From contig CM065322.1 in NCBI GenBank assembly GCA_033032175.1, positions 6,510,001 to 6,574,000 on the forward strand: a stretch of 64,000 nucleotides of DNA, read 5' to 3'. Origin of the DNA: Saturnia japonica (Eukaryota > Arthropoda > Insecta > Lepidoptera > Saturniidae). A program made the translations under genes and the position numbers. Within the stretch, counting starts at the first letter, position 1, and each line of letters opens with the position of its first letter. Positions 25,275 through 36,116 of this stretch are shown one piece after another. Under the pieces are notes generated by a model, which searched no databases, was not told where the DNA came from, and saw only the letters and a list, made by a program, of their open reading frames with translations.

Positions 25275-26379
25275 TATAAATATTAAAATATTCGCTTGTA
25301 AATTACACCACAGAGCACGCGATATTGGAAAATTGTCTAAATTATAAGCTGCTTTTATAACGGCTTGTGGCGTGGGAAAATAAGCCGTTTCCACTGTATA
25401 TAACAATGTCAGTATTTAAGTGTAGCAAAAGTTACAAGAATATTAAAATAAATAATTAGGGACTTTATTAATATAAACATTACTTTCTACTTAGTCTGAG
25501 TTATTTTTGGTTAGATGATATTCAGAAAATGAATATGATATTAAAAAAATATACATTTCATAAGCTAAAGAATAATAAATCTGACTTTATTAATTGACGA
25601 GAAAACGTGTATACAATATTTACATTTGTTTGAACTAAATCATTGCAGTTTCGCAACGAATTTTAGCAATTAATTTTAAATTAATTACAGTATCTTGGAT
25701 AAAATTCAAAAACATACTTTACTCCTTTACAAGGTTCAATTCAAGCTAGCTTGTTAAACAGACGTAATATGTACACCGCTAAATTACAGAACCTTATGCA
25801 CCTCAATATTTATTTAATTGTGATATGTTGATATAAATTTTACCCTTTATCAACATAAATTGCGCCGAAGAATAGAAACTACACGTGAGATATAGATGCC
25901 CTTATATTATAAAATAGGTTAAAAGTTAGGAGCTCTCCATTTGAAGCGGTAATGCACTTCGTTCTCACGATATACATGAACAATCGCTTTGTTCCTCCTG
26001 TGACCGGTAAAACATTGTAAAATTATAATATACTTTCAAAGTTATTTAGAATTCGTCTATGTGAACTTCAGAATAGGGTCCAGAGAAAAATGAAAAATAC
26101 ATCATTTATCGTGATAAAAAGTATCCTATTTATTAATCCATGTTATAAACTATCTGTGTCTTAAATTTCGCTTAAACACATTCAGCCGTTTTTGCGTGAT
26201 TGAGTAACAAATATCGAAATATACAAACATTCATATAATATTATAGAAGGATTTACATTAATTAATATTCATTTCTTTTCACACAAAGCAAACGAATGTC
26301 TTAAATTGTATTTGCATAATAGCAGTGCAGTTTCTATTAATCTCTTGGCTAACCAACAAACTCAAGTTTAAAACATATC
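25275..26379. other. AT-rich non-coding DNA
   Basis: Nothing recognised; composition changes sharply at about 26.4 kb where the retrotransposon begins. Confidence 0.5.
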
Positions 26380-26466
26380 AACCGCACTGGCACACGAGGC
26401 GTTCCAACTCAGTCCTCAGGAATATCAACTTACTATGACTGGCTTAAGGACTCAGGGCTAGAGACA

Positions 26467-27819
26467 GAGGTCCTCCTTCTCGACCAGTACAAGCTGAGGT
26501 GCCTCCCGAGGGTTGGGAGAAGGCATTGGCGGATGCGGTGAGTGGGCTTGAGCTAGATGCTAGAGCGGTCCATCCGTTCCACTGTCGGGGAGATAATGGA
26601 CGCCCGGTTCGACAGTTTGGAGGTGGATGGCCGGCTCCTGCCCAAAAAGGTTATTCGCCCGCCTTTTGCGGCTGACAAAAGACCTGCGGCGGGGAAAAGG
26701 CCAAAGCCGGCCGCTGGACCCGGGCTGCGAGCTCTGCTGGCCGCAGTACCGGGTCTGTACTAACGGGAGCAAAAAGGCCCCGGTCTGTGTCCCGGGCAAG
26801 GTCAGAGGGGGTGAGCGTGGCAACTCCAACACCGTTGGGCATGGAGTGGGAAGCGCTCGCAGCCTCGACCACCGCGCAGGCCTCGACTGGAGCTAAGGCA
26901 GCGTGGACAACGGTGGTCCGGCATCGGCGAAAGAAGGCTGTCGCTGCTCAGACAGTAGTTGCGAGGGCAGGCGCTCCTACGCTGCAGAAGGTTACCGGAG
27001 CCAAGCCTAAGGCCAAGCTCCCCTCGTCTCCTAAGGTGGCTGTGGTGGTAATCACACTGCAGCCTGAGGCTTTGAGCAAGGGGATGACTTATAGGGCAGC
27101 CCTGGTCAAAGCAAGGGAGAGCATTGATCTGCCGGAGCTGGGGATCCTGAAGTTGACAACCCGGGAATCTGCCGGGCTTCCGGGTTATTAAGATCCCTGG
27201 CGTTCTGAGAGGGGAACGGGCGGACGCTCTGGCCGTCAAACTAAAGAGGGCCCTAGAAGACGTTGCTGCGGTGACGAGGCCCACGAAGAAGGTGGACCTG
27301 AGGTTGGTCGGTCTCGACGATACCGTGGAAAAGGAAGAAGTTGTTGCGACCGCGGCGAGGAAGGGTGGGTGTGAGCCAGCCGAAATTAGGGCTGGCGAAA
27401 TGCGCCCATACGGGAGGGGTGCATATGCGCTGCATATGACCCTCCCCCTCGCCGCGGCCAAGGTGTTAGTCGAGGCCGGCCGCCTACTTGTGGGGTGGAG
27501 TTTTGCCCAGGTGCAGGTAATGGAGGACAAGCCCATGCGTTGTTATAAATGCATGAGCTTGGCCCACACACGCGCGTTATGCCCGTCGGACGTGGAGAGA
27601 GGGCTGCTTTGCTTCCGGTGCGGGGAAGCGGGGCACATGGTGGGGGACTGTAGGGCCAGTGCCCTACGCTGCGCAGTGTGCGCTGATGTGAGGAGGTCCT
27701 CAGTGCATCAGATAGGGGGAAGGGAGTGTAGGCTCCCTCTTGTCAAGAGGGGGGTGCAGAGGACGGCTGCACCGGAAGTGGGTGGCCCTAGGCCTGAGGT
27801 AGCTGCTATGGATTCTTAA
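26467..27819 (+). pseudogene. Retrotransposon ORF1 (gag-like, CCHC zinc knuckles), frameshifted
   Basis: The product is a nucleic-acid-binding Gag-like protein that packages retrotransposon RNA (family knowledge). The frame changes at least twice: GEIMDARFDSLE near 26590, EAWTTVV-like WTTVVRHRRKKA near 26900, then after a break at about 27180-27200 the frame with VDLRLVGLDDTVEKEEV and AEIRAGEMRPYG. From 27537 three cysteine knuckles follow: CYKCMSLAHTRALC, CFRCGEAGHMVGDC and a CAVC motif with a later H and C. It ends with TAA at 27817-27819. The LRLVGLDD and knuckle arrangement is typical of R1-clade elements. The start is approximate because the 5' frame is disturbed. Confidence 0.85.
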
Positions 27820-28200
27820 TGGAGTACACAAATGGTAGCTACCTTCAGGGGAATTTAAACCACTCCGCCACTGCACAAGATCTCTTTGTTCAGTCAGTGG
27901 CGGAGTGGAATATCAATGTTGCGGTTGCCGCGGAGCCATACCACGTTCCGACCCAGAATAAATGGGCTGGGGACCTGGGTGGCTCCGTGGCAGTTTATAG
28001 TCCAGAAACGCCCCTCTCCGTCAAAGAGAGTCCGGCGAAGTGTGGGGTGTGGCGTTCCACAGGGGTCGGTGTTGGGGCCGCTCCTGTGGAACATGGGCTA
28101 CGACTTGGTGCTCCGTGTAGCGCTCCCTCCGGGGGTGCGTATAATCTGTTACGCGGATGACACCCTAGTCGTGGCCCATGGGGCCAACTCTTCACATTAC
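27819..28200 (+). pseudogene. Retrotransposon ORF2 (endonuclease and reverse transcriptase), deleted
   Basis: The ATG at 27819-27821 overlaps the ORF1 stop as TAATG. The first 65 or so codons match the start of an R1-clade apurinic-like endonuclease (NLNHSATAQDL, VAVAAEPYHVP, KWAGD). At about 28010 the sequence jumps, in another frame, to RT motif B, CGVPQGSVLGPLLWN, and motif C, CYADDTLVVAHG. Most of the endonuclease, the RT fingers and everything after the palm are gone. It cannot make an enzyme. GVPQGS and YADD are conserved palm motifs, so the identity as RT is secure. Confidence 0.9.
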
Positions 28201-28450
28201 ACAGGTTCGGCAGCTGTGGGAGACAGTTTGGGTTGTACCGAATTGTCTTCCTTTTGCGGTGGCCCGGCAGTAGTAACTGGGCCTGCTGCCGGGGCGACGT
28301 GGTTGAATGCAACCGCGAGCCCACGTCGCCCCACTAAGGCGGCTGAGGTACACCGTGAAGTTAGTGAGTAAGAGTCTCACATAACCACTCGTCCTCCCCC
28401 GGGCGGGTGTGTACCCATGACGGGGTTCTCCACGATAAAAAAAAAAAAAG
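28201..28450 (+). other. 3' UTR and poly-A tail of the R1-clade element
   Basis: Contains cgtcgccccactaaggcgg, ttagtgagtaagagtctcac, aaccactcgtcc, gggcgggtgtgtaccca and ggttctccacg before the A-run. The same words, reverse-complemented, are at 54474-54600. Confidence 0.8.
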
Positions 28451-30185
28451 ACAAATAGTACAATTTGCAAGAATAATCGATATTTCATACCATTAAAAAA
28501 ATCCATCAGTTTTTTCCAGTAGCAGTATTTAACAGTTAGTCCCCATCTGCTTGGCGAGATTGGCCGCGTCGTCAATTAATATAATTAAATTTGTGGTATA
28601 TAAAAAGAAAACATAAATAAAATTTGATTTCAGTGAATAAATTGTGGAGTAAGTCCACAAAGTGATATATCTCGATAAAAGTAAACCTTATTATTGGTTG
28701 TATGGGATTAATTGTAACGTATTGCTACATATTCAATAAGGTAGATGAAATAATTAATAAACCATTTTATAAGTAAACGGGTTCTGCCCTCGGCTCCGTA
28801 CGCATTTACTAGTAATTTGTTTTATCGTGTTTTTATTTTTACTTCAATTTTATGATTTGTATGCGTTATTGAAAGTTCATATAGCCTACCAATAATTGTG
28901 GATTGATCTATTATTCCCGTGTACAAAATTTACCAAAATCGCTCAATTCGTTTTCGTGTTAAATACAAGCAAACAGACAAAAAAAATTCAGTGTCATTTT
29001 CGTGATCAGTGTCCTTTATAATAGATGTATATCATAATATTAAAAAAAATATATAGATAAAGATCTAGTATAGATACCAAAGATACTAGATACAAAAAAA
29101 AATGCCACCAATGATTGACAGATATTACAGTCGCAAGTGGAACATACCGTTACCGCCTGCGCAAGAGCAACGTAGAGCATATCGCGTGCTCCACTATATT
29201 AGCTAATAAGAGATCCGCGAACCAACTCATTGATTTCACTCCTTTGTGCAAATGATTGAAGACTCCGTTCAACAAAGGTTGTTATTATTTTATTTTTTCC
29301 CAAGATCTTTTAAACGTCTTTTTGTGTATACCAAAATAAAGAAGTACCGTGTAAAATTCCTGTTAATAAATTTTGTATGAAACATAATTTATTTGTTATT
29401 TTAACAAAAACTGAAACGTGAACTTGTAAACTTTTACAAGAAAATATAGAGAAAGTATTAATGTCTATTAAATTCAGACTTATGGAAAGCATGCCGTACT
29501 AAACTTTGCCACATTAAAAAGTATTATTTATGTTCATGTTATAATTTTCATATAAAAGTAGCTATATTATACTTTCTTCTAATACTATATTGTACTGAAC
29601 CTTTCCCTACTCTATGCTTCGAACGTACTATTCCTATCACAGTCATACCAAACAAAGGAGTACAAATGACGCCCAATAGATTGATGGAGCTTATTCCAAC
29701 TCTCATATATTAATCACCATAGCAGGTGGGAAATTTTCTATATACCACTTTACAATTCTACATAAGCATAGATCGTATTACATATAAAAAACACACGGAT
29801 TTATCTCTAGAATCTAGACAAGTTTTCGGGAGCGATGTATTAATAAAAAAAACGAATACATAACTTTTTACTTATCTAATTTCAGATTTAATGAAATACA
29901 ATTATGATTTATCTAATTAATAATTTCATGAGCGTACGGTCAGATCGAGATGTCCAGCACGACTGCCTTACTTACTAAAACTTATTTCTAAACTTAAATA
30001 CTGTTCCCATGAGTTACGAGCATTAACGGGAATCAGAATGCTTACGCGTCATTTACGTGGGAAATGTATTGTTATGATTTGTCCCGGTAACCGCATTACT
30101 ACCTGCAGAAAGCATATTAATGTTTTGAGAATAGTTTTCATTGTGTTCCACCATGTATGCAACTGCAACTGATGCTACACTTTTC
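28451..30185. other. AT-rich non-coding DNA
   Basis: A weak remnant at 28910-29020 (cccgtgtacaaaattta, acaagcaaacagacaaaa) resembles 41360-41580. Nothing coding; the frame at 29310-29492 looks like chance. Confidence 0.45.
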
Positions 30186-30695
30186 CTAATGAATCAAGAG
30201 CACCAGCACAGCAGGACATACACCGGCTGATGCCAGAACGCATCACACACCAGCAGCGCATAGTAAGTATACGATGGCGGCTTGCAATGATGGTTCAGTT
30301 GGTAGCGTGTACGAAAACCGCGTCAATCGACGTGAGTTCGAAATCATGCAATGAGCCTGAGCTTTCGGTGAAGGAAACCATCGTTATGAAACCATAGCAC
30401 GGTGATAGGGCTTTTTTTATGCCCGCCTAGCTAGCTACCACCCTCAAGTTGAAAATCTAGCGCCAAGCACGAATAGGTGTGTTCCGGCAGCTGTACTCGA
30501 GAGCCTGTCTTCCAGTAGGCTTAGCGTGCTACCATCTTGGGTCACATCGTCACTTAAGATCAGGTGAGATTGTGGCCACAATATAAAGCCTATAACGATA
30601 AAGAAAATGTTACACCTGGTATATGGTGGTCCCGATCCTGTCGGACAAAGCCACAAGTATCGTGCCCTACCACCCAGCTCATGTGATTTCTGAGA
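30186..30695 (+). repeat. Interspersed repeat family V, copy 5, split by a SINE
   Basis: The left arm (30186-30262: acatacaccggctgatgcca, gaacgcatcacac) and right arm (30609-30695: gttacacctggtatatggtg, cgatcctgtcgg, accaccc) are adjacent in the uninterrupted copy at 61430-61870. A family 1 SINE lies between them. Confidence 0.65.
30285..30608 (+). repeat. tRNA-derived SINE, family 1, full-length copy nested in repeat V
   Basis: A box tggttcagttggtagcg (30291-30307), B box gagttcgaaatc (30334-30345), then gcctgagctttcggtgaag, ccatcgttatgaaacca, gccaagcacgaataggtg, ctggttc-like cttccagtaggcttagcgtg and catcgtcacttaagatcag. The A-rich tail is short and impure. It is among the better preserved of the family here. 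Confidence 0.85.
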
Positions 30696-31464
30696 ATAAA
30701 AATGAATTCCTATTCTTTAATCAGTATTTTGAATTATAGTTATCGTGGTACTTATATATGGTGAAAGGTCGTTGATTTACCTGACAATATTACAGCTTTT
30801 AGTCCTTTACGCTCATATAAAAGACCTCATAAAGCATATTTGATCTGGTCTGTTGTTCTAAACTAAGCCTGCAAGATCAATCGCTGCTAATGTCCATGCT
30901 TCACCGTAAAACGTATCCAAAGAAGTGAGGAATACGAATTTATGCCATTCACACAAACTACAGACCCTGCTTAATACATCGGCACGAGATTACTGAGTAA
31001 CGTTCGTTAAACACTTTGGCAGGGCTATAACTACCGCTTCTGATTCCAGGGCAAAGGTCGAAGGCATCCAGCGTACCATCAAGTAAATAACCAGTACTGT
31101 GAAATGTTCGAACGGACGGCTTATAGAGTTTAGGTCGCAAGTTCAACTTGTATGCCCTGTACTAATGGATTTAGACTTAATGCGTTTCAATAGCTAGCCT
31201 ATGTGGATGTTTTATAGATAATGATATCCATTATATTTATGATGAAATTTTCATTTTAGTGATAAAGTAGTTGGTATAAGTATTTCTTGTTTTTAAGGGG
31301 TATGAGTTCGAGGGGTATGAGGAATTATAACGATTTGCTTGAGAAAGATATCAGATCGCACCTTCACTGTAATCGAGGCAACAGCTGTCAGCAGCAAAAA
31401 GGTCCCGACAGCTGCTGATACACTGATAGGTGCATGGCGATAGATTTTCAACCCAGTATATATT
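30696..31464. other. Non-coding DNA
   Basis: Nothing recognised; the frame at 30958-31146 (minus) has no domain. Confidence 0.45.
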
Positions 31465-31740
31465 AATAATAACACAGCAAAATGACGTCATTGTATCTGA
31501 TAGTAAGCACAGCCCAATCCAAATCCAGCCCCAATCCAATCAAATCCAATCCAGACATTGCTGTTGTCACTGTCATGCCAGGTTGCAAGGCTCTCTGCAG
31601 ATGGATGTACGCTGGGTGATCCTGATATGTAATAAAAGTAAGTTACTGTGAAAAGCTTATCACCATGAGCATGATAGTCGCGACCCAGTTGCATGCAGAT
31701 TCCTACCACCTCGCTTGATTACATGTCCTATCACTCAGCC
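31465..31740 (+). repeat. Interspersed repeat family V, copy 6
   Basis: cattgtatctgatagtaag, cacagcccaatccaaat, cactgtcatgccaggttgc, aaggctctctgcag, tggatgtacgctggg, gcttatcaccatgagcat, gatagtcgcgaccca. Contains a short local run of ccaatccaa/caaatccaa units at about 31513-31556. Confidence 0.65.
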
Positions 31741-33471
31741 AATTTAAAGATGCCTTACTTATAATATGTTATGTAGTATTCGTCACAAATTAATGTCTAC
31801 TTTACACACCACCTTAAACTTAATACATAACGATCTAATTCATAATCTTGAATTACTAAAATACAAAAAAATAACACGTCTTTAAATATCCTTATCTACA
31901 AATGTATTTCTATTCGCTTTTAAATATAGTTTATATTATAACTGATTCGGTGCGTTACAACGCTCAAAGGTGACATTGAAGATATTAAATGTAACAAAAA
32001 CATCGTCGGTTTGAAGAAATAATAATACAGAGTTAGATAGATACACACAAGAAAATATAATTTAATTTTTATATCATAACAAGTAAATCTATATTTTTTG
32101 TTTAACTTTTCGCCTCACAAGTTGACTCACCACATAAACTGTCAAAAATATAATAAGGATCAATAATAGTAGAGCTGTCATTTTTTCTTTCTTGCTTTTG
32201 TTGTTACATTTTTTTTTTTTTGTTAAAATAATTTTATATAGTCCAATCTTAATTATATTTCAATTTTATATAATTGTACTTTAATTTGAAATAGGTTAAA
32301 TGTAGACAGTACCTAACGCCCGACATACACGCGACGGTATAATGGAGAGGCGACCTACGCAGGAGTGCCTGCGCAGGTCGACCATACGTCATAGCGTATA
32401 AGGGCACGTACACAGGTTCAGCGTGCGGTGTCACTTAAAACAACGGAGTTTCAATCGTGCACTGATGGTAAAAATAAATATAAAATATAACAAGAATAAA
32501 TATATAAAAAAGTGTAAAAAATTAAGTTTTTATATCGATACTAAATAATACGAAATAAAAAACACTGAACACACTTCAACATTTTATGTAAAAGTTAATT
32601 TAAAAACCCATTTATGAGCATACATAACCTTATAGCAAATGGCTATAAATTTGACCTTACCAACTGCTATGTAACTATTAGTTCGTTTACAATTCAAGGT
32701 GAAATCACAAGTTTAGGAAATATCCCGCATTTATTTTTTAATTCGTTGTAAAATAAAAATTATTATTGATCGATAAAAATTATCGAACCATTCGAAAATA
32801 ATAGCCGTAATGATGCCGGCGACTGTACGAAACCACTAGGATATGAATGTGGAACGAATTTTTATATGGACATAAATACATAACTACATAATTGAATGGT
32901 GGTAGTTTTTATTACATACCTACATCGATGTGCGAGCTTCTCGTCGAGAATTGTAAAGTCTATATTAAAGTTTATATTGGACCATTTCTCGTTAGACAAT
33001 TACAGTAAGTTTACATTTTGAATTACGGCTGTTACGTCGGTGCAATACTATAAGAAAGATTTTTTAATAGAATATCAGTCGATCGATTTAAGTGATATAA
33101 CAAATTAAACGTATTAAAGTTACAAACCTCTTAAATACATTATTCAGATAATACATAGAGTAACAAAAATCTCGAGGATTTCTTTCAATACGAGTAGGGT
33201 TAATTTCATTATTTCCGAAAATAGAGCTTTCACTGAATGTACCTAGGTGACAATTCGTCGGTATAATTTAATCTTTTATAAACATCTTGTTTTTTTTTTA
33301 TATTATACACAATACTTTCTAAAAAGTTATCGACTATAGGCTAAAAAGGTGTTTTTTTCTCCATTCCATCATTTATTACCTTTTCTTAAATTCTCACACA
33401 AAATATATTTGTTTGACACTATTCTATCCAAGCTTTAATATCAACAAGTCATACAATAAAACCGTAAATCG
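31741..33471 (+). other. Intron before the dysfusion-like exon, nearest 1.7 kb
   Basis: AT-rich with poly-T at 32208-32220. A compact GC-rich hairpin lies at 32351-32380. No coding block with splice signals was seen. Confidence 0.5.
32351..32380. repeat. Short GC-rich hairpin, 13-bp stem, 4-base loop
   Basis: CGACCTACGCAGG and CCTGCGCAGGTCG are reverse complements with one mismatch, separated by AGTG. The block stands out in an AT-rich intron, about 1.1 kb before the exon. Confidence 0.75.
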
Positions 33472-33501
33472 TTGATTATAATTTAAAAAATCGCTTCTCA
33501 G
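33472..33501 (+). promoter_or_regulatory. 3' splice site of the intron before the dysfusion-like exon
   Basis: A possible branch-point region (ttgattataattt) lies about 20-28 bases before the AG, followed by a short pyrimidine stretch cgcttctcag. The reading frame opens directly after the AG. The branch point is inferred. Confidence 0.65.
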
Positions 33502-33683
33502 ATTCGACCAGGGCAAATCAACAAAAGGCGCGAGCAAACTCCGACGCGACCTGATAAATGCGGAAATAGCAAACCTCCGAGACCTCCTGCCTCTCCCACC
33601 CTCAACCAGACAAAGATTATCGCAGCTCCAGCTTATGGCCCTTGTCTGTGTTTACGTGAGGAAGTCCAATTATTTCCAACAAG
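33502..33683 (+). CDS. dys: Internal exon of a bHLH-PAS transcription factor, dysfusion (NPAS4-type): bHLH domain
   Basis: The exon has 60 complete codons plus one base of a split codon at the start and one at the end. It follows an acceptor (tcgcttctcag, AG at 33500-33501) and precedes a donor (gtaaga from 33684). The protein has the bHLH-PAS basic region STKGASKLRRDLINAEI at residues 6-22, a helix 1 ending in NLRDLLPL, a short loop with STRQRLS, and helix 2 with QLQLMALVCVYVRKSNYF. KGASK-RRD-INAEI-NL and RLS-L--M-L-C-Y-RK are hallmarks of NPAS4 and its insect orthologue dysfusion. In Drosophila, Dys dimerises with Tango/ARNT in the nucleus and controls tracheal fusion cells and leg joints (family knowledge). 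There is no stop, and GC content is well above the flanks. The N-terminal and PAS exons were not found, so both neighbouring introns are long. The main alternative is another bHLH-PAS paralogue, which fits this basic region less well. Confidence 0.9.
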
Positions 33684-33692
33684 GTAAGAAAC
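33684..33692 (+). promoter_or_regulatory. 5' splice site (donor) after the dysfusion-like exon
   Basis: The junction AAG|gtaagaaac matches the consensus donor. The coding frame leaves one base over, so this is a phase 1 intron. The next exon should carry the PAS-A domain and was not recognised in the remaining 30 kb. Confidence 0.8.
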
Positions 33693-33992
33693 TATTTAAC
33701 TTTTTAATAAATATAAAATTAATACATAAAGAGTTCAATTAAAGTTAAAAATATTGTGCACACGGATGGTTGCTATATTTGAGATAAAGTATGGAGAAGG
33801 AGTGCACAAATCTAAATTTCATATTTAATACGTGTTGTGTTACAAATATATTAAATAAAGTAAAACATTATTTTTTTACGTTCCTACTGTTCGTACTTAT
33901 TCTTAGCTTCTAATGGAAAAGTGAAATGATATATTGTAGCCTAAATTAATTCTCGAAAAGTCTTCCACTCGCTAAACCCACCCACTTTTGAA

Positions 33993-34268
33993 GCAATGAT
34001 GGCTCAGTCGTTAGCATGTACAGACCTCGCGTCGTCTCTGGTAGAATCCCTGCAATGAGCTTGAGCTTTCGATGAAGGAAAACATCATGATAAAACCACA
34101 ACATGCTTTTTCTAAAACCCGTCTGGCTAACTGCAAACCTCACGTTGAAAATGTGTCACCAAACACCAATAGGTGTGTTCTGTCAGCTGCACTTGAAAGC
34201 TAAACTTCTACTAGGCTTAACGTGCTACCATATTAGGCCATATCTTCACTTATCAGTTGAAAAAAAAA
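33993..34268 (+). repeat. tRNA-derived SINE, family 1, diverged copy
   Basis: Head tggctcagtcgttagcat (34000-34017), body tgagcttgagctttcgatga, caccaataggtgtgttctg, tagg-cttaacgtgctaccat, and a poly-A run at 34260-34268. It sits 310 bases after the exon donor. Confidence 0.75.
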
Positions 34269-35139
34269 TTCAGTCCAATTCGGTTCATCCCTTTCGGAGA
34301 TTAACCCGGATAAACAAAATGACAATCAGATGGACAATCACAGACAGTCACTGCAATGTTATTTATTTGTATCGATGATGCATAATCCTTCTAGATACCA
34401 CACCTTATTTTATATCTAACAAACCGTTTATAAATTAACGTCTAACACGCGTAGAAGATACGCTGTCAGGCGCTCCCGGAGCGTGCGCTTCATTTGCTTA
34501 CGTCTCAACAATTATAAGGTGCGAAGTTACTCATCGACCATTGCAATTCACACCCTAACTATATTATGCGTGTGAAACGAAACTCGTTTATCTTTATATT
34601 ACAAAATTCATCTAGCATCGTATAGTCATCGTTCATAGATGTCGAATAATTAAAAACTATAAGACGCGTTCTTTTTTCCTTTTTTAATAATGGCAACCTG
34701 TGTAAATACTCACATAAGCTATGTCACGTGAATATAATATTTTTTCTAATGTTCAGAGTTTAAAAAATACTTTAATAATATGGTGGCTCTCTTGTTAAAA
34801 CAGTCCAGATAGTTTTTCTAGCAACTTAAAAATCATGTTTCTAATTATTATTTATATTTCACTTCACTTTTCAATAACCAAAATATATCACGCCAATCAC
34901 CATCAATATTAAATAATATCTCTATAAACAATGTAAATAATATGCCAAATCAAGATCCCGGTAAAAACTCCAAGACGCGTTCTAGACCCGCATTAAATAT
35001 ATAATTAGTAAAAAATAATTACAATCAACATCGTTCTGTAGCAATATTACTTCAATGATTGATTGTCTCACCAATTAATAATAGTAATAAAATTCATGCG
35101 TCCTTCTATCAGCAGCTAGTTGTATAAAAAGTAATCAAG
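34269..35139. other. Intronic AT-rich DNA
   Basis: 34280-34340 has ttcggttcatccctttcgga and gattaacccgga, a motif common at ends of short insect repeats. Nothing coding. Confidence 0.45.
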
Positions 35140-35310
35140 CGGGGTGGAAAAGTATCAATACCCGAGTGACTGGGTCGCGACCATCATGCTCATCATGAAA
35201 AACCCGTCACGGTGATTCTCTTTTGATTTGTTGTGTTTTGGGATCAGCTAATGTAGGTATATTTAACTAACTACTTAGAGGCTTGCAGGCCGATAGATTA
35301 TCGGTTCTCT
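35140..35310 (-). repeat. Interspersed repeat family V, copy 7
   Basis: In reverse: gactgggtcgcgaccatcat, aacccgtcacggtga, gggatcagctaatgt and gcttgcaggccga, equivalent to 53545-53715. Confidence 0.55.
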
Positions 35311-35934
35311 CCGGTGGTCGCTGTTTTTGGAGATAGCACTATGCTACAACTTATTATAACTACTTTTGTAGATAGTACTGTGCTTCGCGTCAGGCACAGT
35401 GTGATTATCTTTGTCGTAATAAAGAGACATACAACTCACAAAAGCTTATCAATCTTGAAAGTAAAACATATTTAAACTTATATCACTATAACGCTTCACA
35501 GAAGCTTAAAATTTTAAAAGCTTTAAACATTGTACTAAGACAATGACTAGTATCTACTTAATTTCCTCGCAAGTTCATAGTGAACTGGTTAAAACTATTA
35601 AAGATCTCGTTAAAATATAAACTTCATACGGTATACCATCTTCGCTTAATAATTTGGCAAGTGTTATAATATTTCAAAGTTGTTCCAATAATAACCGTTT
35701 AAGATTCTCTCCTTCAAGCTCAATTAAACGTATTAAGACAAGGCCGAATTTCACAGCAACACCCGTCGCATGCACGCAGACATCAAAACACAACCTTGAA
35801 CGAAAAAATAACATGCAAAAAACCAATAATTACGTAAGAAAAATCGATGTTCTCACGATCGTGAACAGTTAGGTACGGAGGACGCTACCGTCTTTATGAA
35901 AAAAACAATAGCGTTTCGGTTTTGATAGGAAAAT
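35311..35934. other. Intronic AT-rich DNA
   Basis: The frame at 35654-35872 has no domain or splice context. Nothing recognised. Confidence 0.45.
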
Positions 35935-36116
35935 TAGACAAAATTAGCGGTCCGAGGCCCGGCTACCGACTGATGGTTATTGGTCTTAATGGTGCCTGCA
36001 GGGAATCGAACTGGAGTCGGGTTGTGTCACGCCCGCATCGCACGCCTTTAGTGGCGGTTCACATGGAATCGGCGAGGCGCGCGGCGCAACGCGGCAGCGT
36101 GGAGAAGGAACTTTGA
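35935..36116. other. Unexplained GC- and CpG-rich island
   Basis: About 180 bases much richer in GC than the flanks, ending abruptly at both sides. A 64-codon frame (35922-36116, +) spans it, with a second open frame in parallel; neither resembles a family I know. On the minus strand, acgtgcgatgcggg-like words and ccagttcgattccct recall a tRNA B box, but a cloverleaf does not fold. It could be an old SINE, an intronic regulatory element or an unrecognised exon. Confidence 0.4.

Larger units (their letters stand above)
26380..28450 (+). mobile_element. R1-clade non-LTR retrotransposon, internally deleted
   Basis: GC-rich block with a gag-like ORF1 carrying CCHC knuckles, a UAAUG junction, the start of an endonuclease/RT ORF2, then only RT motifs B and C, a 3' UTR and a poly-A run at 28438-28449. 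Roughly 2 kb remains of a family that is usually 5-7 kb. The 3' UTR is shared with a second copy at 54471-54620. The downstream flank (gacaaatagtac) is not TTAGG, so this is not a telomeric-repeat insertion. The 5' limit is uncertain. Confidence 0.85.

Noticed and set aside
26802..27536. 244-codon minus-strand frame
   Set aside because: It lies antisense to the GC-rich gag pseudogene, where stop codons are rare by composition; the plus strand has the zinc knuckles.
26380..28450. Telomere-specific insertion like SART/TRAS elements
   Set aside because: The sequence after the poly-A run is not TTAGG, so the UAAUG junction alone does not make it a telomeric element.
35922..36116. Next exon of the bHLH-PAS gene
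   Set aside because: The residues do not resemble a PAS-A domain, the frames contain early stops and no acceptor with a pyrimidine tract precedes it.
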